A DNA stretch of 9,044 nt from Ruminococcus sp. (lineage in GTDB: Bacteria; Bacillota; Clostridia; Oscillospirales; Ruminococcaceae): the NCBI GenBank assembly GCA_017544125.1, contig JAFYET010000347.1, positions 1-9,044 of the forward strand, read 5' to 3'. Shown here one piece after another: positions 5,760 through 9,044 of this stretch (within the stretch, counting starts at the first letter, position 1; every line of letters starts with the position of its first letter). Both the position numbers and the translations under genes were made by a program. The notes under the pieces are model-generated. The model was given only the letters and a program-made list of their open reading frames with translations, was not told where the DNA came from and did no database searches.

Positions 5760-5886
5760 CAATGCATAATGCATAATTCATAATGCATAATTAAGGAGTG
5801 CCCTTCGGGCAGTAATTCTAAATCCATCGCCGCAGGCGATACCTTAATTATTCATTATTCATTATTCACTATTCACTATTCATTAT
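5760..5886. repeat. Palindromic heptad/hairpin element in the kinase leader (copy 2)
   Basis: The left arm has degenerate GCATAAT heptads ending in AATGCATAATTAAGG (to 5796). The right arm opens with the near-perfect complement CCTTAATTATTCATT (from 5842) and continues as degenerate ATTCATT/ATTCACT heptads to 5886. Between them are TGCCC-TTC-GGGCA (5799-5811) and ATCGCC-GCA-GGCGAT (5826-5840). The architecture matches copy 1 at 2704-2926, but it is shorter and more diverged. It sits between the kinase promoter and its ribosome site, so both hairpins and the closing arms would be transcribed into the leader. Confidence 0.7.
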
Positions 5887-5901
5887 TTCCGGGTGAGGCT
5901 T

Positions 5902-8900
5902 ATGAAAAGAAAAAGCAGGATAGTTACAATAATACTTGTCATAGCCATAGCCCTTATTGCAGCTATCGCTATGGAGATAGCGCTGGTGTTCAGGCTCACC
6001 TCGCAGCAGACGAAAGAGTCGGGCACATACAAGCTCGAGGCGATAGGCGGCGAGCTGGAGGACACCATAAGCATAGCAAAGCAGAACGTTATGCGCTTAG
6101 CCCTTGACGTTGCGCCCTATATGGACGAGCTTGATGACGGGCGCATAGCGCTTACCGACTACATATACAAAAAGCAGAAGGAAAACTATGACAGCACCGG
6201 CGGCGTGTGCTTCAACACCTATGTGGGCAGCCCCGACTGGTATATAATCCCCGATTTCTCAGAGCCGGGGGATTACAGGATAGCTGACCGAAGCTGGTAC
6301 AAGGGCGCTGTGCGTGCCGACGGCGAGGTCTATGTCACCGACCCTTACATCGACGCTATGACGGGCAACATCTGCTACACCGTGTCGATAGTGCTTGATG
6401 ACAAGAAAACGGTAGTCGCAAACGACTACACCATGGAGAGCATACAGCGGCACATAAACAGCATCTACAAAGACGGCAACAAGAACGCCGTTATCGTCAC
6501 CGAGGAGGGTATAATAGCCGGGTGCAGCGACGAATCGCTCGTGGGCGGCAGCCTTGCAAAGGAGATGCCCGACTATGCGGCGATATTCTCACTTGCAAAG
6601 AGCAGCGACGGCACTGTTACTTCATCGCAGGGGGGCGAGAACCTCTTTGCGACGCACTCGGGCTTCGGCTGGTACCTTATAGTCAGCGAGAACAACTGGA
6701 CGCTCTACAAGACATCGTATATACAGATGCTTGCGATGATAGGGCTTTCGATGCTGATATTTGCGGTAGTAATAATCATGTGCATATCAAGCGCACGCTC
6801 GGCAAGGCTCGCAAAGGACGCACTGGAGTATAAGGAAGAATTCCTCAAAAGCATAAGCTCGCAGCTTCAGGAGCCGCTCAAAAAGATAATATCGGCTTCA
6901 AGCAGCGAGCAGGAGCGCACGGCAGCCGATTACAGGCGTGACCTTGAAAGCATAAGAGAGGCGGGCAGCAGGCTTTCCGAGAAGATAGGGGAGATACTTT
7001 CCTATTCGAGCATCGTCAGGGGTGAGAAGGAGCTGCGTGAAAGACAGCGCCACAGCGAGATAAGGCTCAGCAAGCACTTCCGCACGATAATCCTGCTGGC
7101 GCTTATGCTCGTTATGGGCATATGCGTTTATATAAACATAACCGCTACCTTCCGCTGGGGCAAGGGCAGAATGCAGCGTGAGGTGACATCATATGAATAC
7201 CAGCTCTCCGAGTGGATAAACACACAAAAGAGCATACTCGATATGTTCTGCACCTACGTATCTACCGAGCCTGAAAAGCTCGACGACTACGAGGGTGCTG
7301 TCAAGTGGCTCGACGATATAACCAAGCAATACCCCGAGATATCGGTAACATACTTTACCAACCCCGACAGGGAGCATACCGTTATCATGAACAACGGCTG
7401 GCAGCCCGACAAGGACTGGCACGTTGAGGACAGGCAGTGGTACAAGGACACCCTCGCCTCTGATGAGGGGTGGAGCATATCCTCACCCTACTACGATGCG
7501 CAGACGGGCGTTTACTGCATGACCTTCTCAAAGAGAGTATACGATGACAAAACGGGCGTGTTCCTGGGCATTTTCGGTATCGACTTTTATATGGACAAGC
7601 TCATAGGCATTATGGATAACAGCTACTCCGAAACGGGGTATGCCTTCCTTGCAGATGCGGGGGGCGAGATAATAAACCACCCCTACGGCAGCTATCAGAT
7701 GACCGATGAGACCTCTAAAAACATCATAGAGCTGCCCTACGCAAAGGCAGATAACAACGGCGAGAATGTGTGCTTTATCAAGGACTATGACGGCAGCTAC
7801 AAGACGCTCATAGCTACCAAGAACAGCAAATCAAGGTTCACCGTATATGTTGTCAAGGATATATGGGTGGTATACAGAGATGTTCTGATATACGGCACTA
7901 TATGCTTTATTGTGCTTGTGGTGTGCATTGTTATCGTATATAAGGTCATGACACGGCTAATAGCCTTGCAGGACGCTGCGAATGAGAAGCTCAGGGAATC
8001 CGCCGATGCGGCTATCGCTGCCGATGCGGCAAAGAGCAGCTTCCTCGCACAGATGTCACACGAGATAAGAACGCCCATAAACGCCGTGCTCGGTATGAAT
8101 GAGATGATACTGCGGGAGAGCCATGATGAGCATATAAAGGACTATGCCGCCGATATACAGAGCGCAGGCAGAACGCTTTTATCGCTCATAAACAGCATAC
8201 TCGACTTCTCGAAGATAGAGGACGGCAAAATGAAGATAATACCCGCAGAATATGACACTGCGGCGATGATACACGACCTTGTAAGCTCGATAGCACCGAG
8301 GGCAGAGGCAAAGGGGCTTACCCTTTCGGTAAATGCCGACATCGAGCTGCCACGCAGGCTTTTCGGTGACGATGTGAGGTTAAAGCAGGTGCTTATGAAC
8401 CTGCTTACAAATGCCGTCAAATACACCGAAAAGGGCAGCGTTACCCTCACCCTGCGCCCCGAGAGCTATGAGGGCAGCAAGGTAAGGCTCTATGCCGAGG
8501 TAAGGGATACGGGAATAGGTATCAGGGAGGAGGACATAAAGTACCTCTTTGACAGCTTTACCCGCATAGAGGAAAAGCGCAACCGCAACATCGAGGGCAC
8601 AGGCCTTGGCATGAGCATAGTCACAAAGCTGCTCGAGATGATGGGCAGCAGCCTTGAGGTAGAGAGCGTTTACGGCGAGGGCTCGGCTTTCAGCTTTGTG
8701 ATAGAGCAGGGCATTGCCGATGATGCCCCCATGGGCGATTACAGAGCAGGCATTGCCGCAGCGGGCAAGCCCATAAAGACCTCGGGCAGGCTGAATGCGC
8801 CGACAGCAAAGGTGCTTGTAACAGACGACAACGCCATGAACTTAAAGGTAGCAGCGAGCTTATTCAGGGTATTCGGCATTGAGGCAAGCCTTGCGCCCTC

Positions 8901-9044
8901 GGGCAAAAAGGCGATTGAGCTTGTGAAAAGCGAGCGCTTTGACATTATATTCCTTGACCACATGATGCCCGAGCTTGACGGCATTGAAACTCTCGGGCAG
9001 ATGCGCACCGGCGGGCTTATCGGCAGCGATGTGCCTGTGATAGC
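5902..9044 (+). CDS. Hybrid sensor histidine kinase with two dCache sensors, 3' end outside window
   Basis: Membrane sensor kinase, 1047 codons visible and still open. Order: TM1 (7-30), extracytoplasmic dCache (31-272; DRSWY at 129-133, TDPYIDAMTG at 146-155), TM2 (274-297), a HisKA-like helical hairpin (about 310-375), TM3 (396-413), second dCache (414-660; DRQWY at 510-514, SSPYYDAQTG at 527-536), TM4 (661-681), then active HisKA with FLAQMSHEIRTP, phospho-acceptor H720. The HATPase has N837 in the N box, DTGIGI (869-874), LFDSF (882-886) and GTGLGMS (899-905). The receiver starts near 971 with D975/D976 and phospho-acceptor D1019 in FLDHMMP; the window cuts it. Residues 314-325 (FLKSISSQLQEP) align with 714-725, so Ser320 replaces the catalytic His. 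The ATG at 5902 has GGTGA(GG) close upstream; an in-frame GTG at 5893 is less likely. Ligands are probably small organic molecules such as amino acids (inference from RxWY). Output is unknown. Confidence 0.93.
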   Translation, partial: MKRKSRIVTIILVIAIALIAAIAMEIALVFRLTSQQTKESGTYKLEAIGGELEDTISIAKQNVMRLALDVAPYMDELDDGRIALTDYIYKKQKENYDSTGGVCFNTYVGSPDWYIIPDFSEPGDYRIADRSWYKGAVRADGEVYVTDPYIDAMTGNICYTVSIVLDDKKTVVANDYTMESIQRHINSIYKDGNKNAVIVTEEGIIAGCSDESLVGGSLAKEMPDYAAIFSLAKSSDGTVTSSQGGENLFATHSGFGWYLIVSENNWTLYKTSYIQMLAMIGLSMLIFAVVIIMCISSARSARLAKDALEYKEEFLKSISSQLQEPLKKIISASSSEQERTAADYRRDLESIREAGSRLSEKIGEILSYSSIVRGEKELRERQRHSEIRLSKHFRTIILLALMLVMGICVYINITATFRWGKGRMQREVTSYEYQLSEWINTQKSILDMFCTYVSTEPEKLDDYEGAVKWLDDITKQYPEISVTYFTNPDREHTVIMNNGWQPDKDWHVEDRQWYKDTLASDEGWSISSPYYDAQTGVYCMTFSKRVYDDKTGVFLGIFGIDFYMDKLIGIMDNSYSETGYAFLADAGGEIINHPYGSYQMTDETSKNIIELPYAKADNNGENVCFIKDYDGSYKTLIATKNSKSRFTVYVVKDIWVVYRDVLIYGTICFIVLVVCIVIVYKVMTRLIALQDAANEKLRESADAAIAADAAKSSFLAQMSHEIRTPINAVLGMNEMILRESHDEHIKDYAADIQSAGRTLLSLINSILDFSKIEDGKMKIIPAEYDTAAMIHDLVSSIAPRAEAKGLTLSVNADIELPRRLFGDDVRLKQVLMNLLTNAVKYTEKGSVTLTLRPESYEGSKVRLYAEVRDTGIGIREEDIKYLFDSFTRIEEKRNRNIEGTGLGMSIVTKLLEMMGSSLEVESVYGEGSAFSFVIEQGIADDAPMGDYRAGIAAAGKPIKTSGRLNAPTAKVLVTDDNAMNLKVAASLFRVFGIEASLAPSGKKAIELVKSERFDIIFLDHMMPELDGIETLGQMRTGGLIGSDVPVI

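Noticed and set aside
6259..8450. Several minus-strand frames opposite the kinase gene
   Set aside because: All lie antisense to conserved kinase domains, lack ribosome sites and are explained by codon bias of the plus-strand gene.
5902..9044. Possible fusion error or frameshift joining two kinases
   Set aside because: The frame is open without interruption across both sensor modules, composition is uniform, and each module has its expected membrane helices, so it reads as one intact gene.

Overview
The window looks like chromosomal DNA of a gut or rumen Firmicute, most likely a Ruminococcus-type Oscillospiraceae. The reasons are a secreted GH16 lichenase with a Bacillus/Clostridium-type catalytic core, strong AGGAGG-type ribosome sites, near-consensus sigma-A promoters, heavy use of AGC, AGG and ATA codons, and intergenic arrays of TGCATAA-type heptads around small GC hairpins. 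The genus is inferred from style, not shown by a marker gene.

Layout. Positions 1-786 (minus) hold the first 262 codons of a secreted GH16 endo-beta-1,3-1,4-glucanase, which runs off the left edge in an Asn/Gln-rich linker. Its leader (787-1013) contains a perfect 15-bp inverted repeat enclosing 104 nt, a candidate structured RNA. Positions 1193-2627 (minus) are a two-gene unit: a DHHW/AlgX-like lipoprotein and, 13 nt downstream, a 78-residue protein built of SFPD repeats. A TTGACA-17-TATAAT promoter precedes the unit and a Rho-independent terminator follows it.

Positions 2697-3516 carry no convincing gene. They hold a palindromic heptad/hairpin element, four dispersed copies of a two-part motif, a tRNA-like fragment and a second hairpin repeat. 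Positions 3517-5526 (minus) encode a 669-residue protein with a helical N-terminal part and a TerD-like domain, resembling the MXAN_6230/SCO0854 family but without the RING finger.

A divergent promoter region (5527-5901) separates it from a hybrid sensor histidine kinase on the plus strand (5902 to the right edge). A second heptad/hairpin element fills the kinase leader. The kinase carries two membrane-anchored dCache sensors in tandem. Each is followed by a HisKA-like helical hairpin, but only the second has the phospho-acceptor His; the first has Ser exactly 400 residues earlier.

The genes do not form one pathway, though a cell-envelope and polysaccharide theme is visible: a secreted glucanase, a surface acyltransferase-like lipoprotein and an extracellular ligand sensor. 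The most noteworthy items are the kinase with a pseudo-HisKA between its two sensors, the structured lichenase leader, and the repeat family with swapped stems and a constant triloop.
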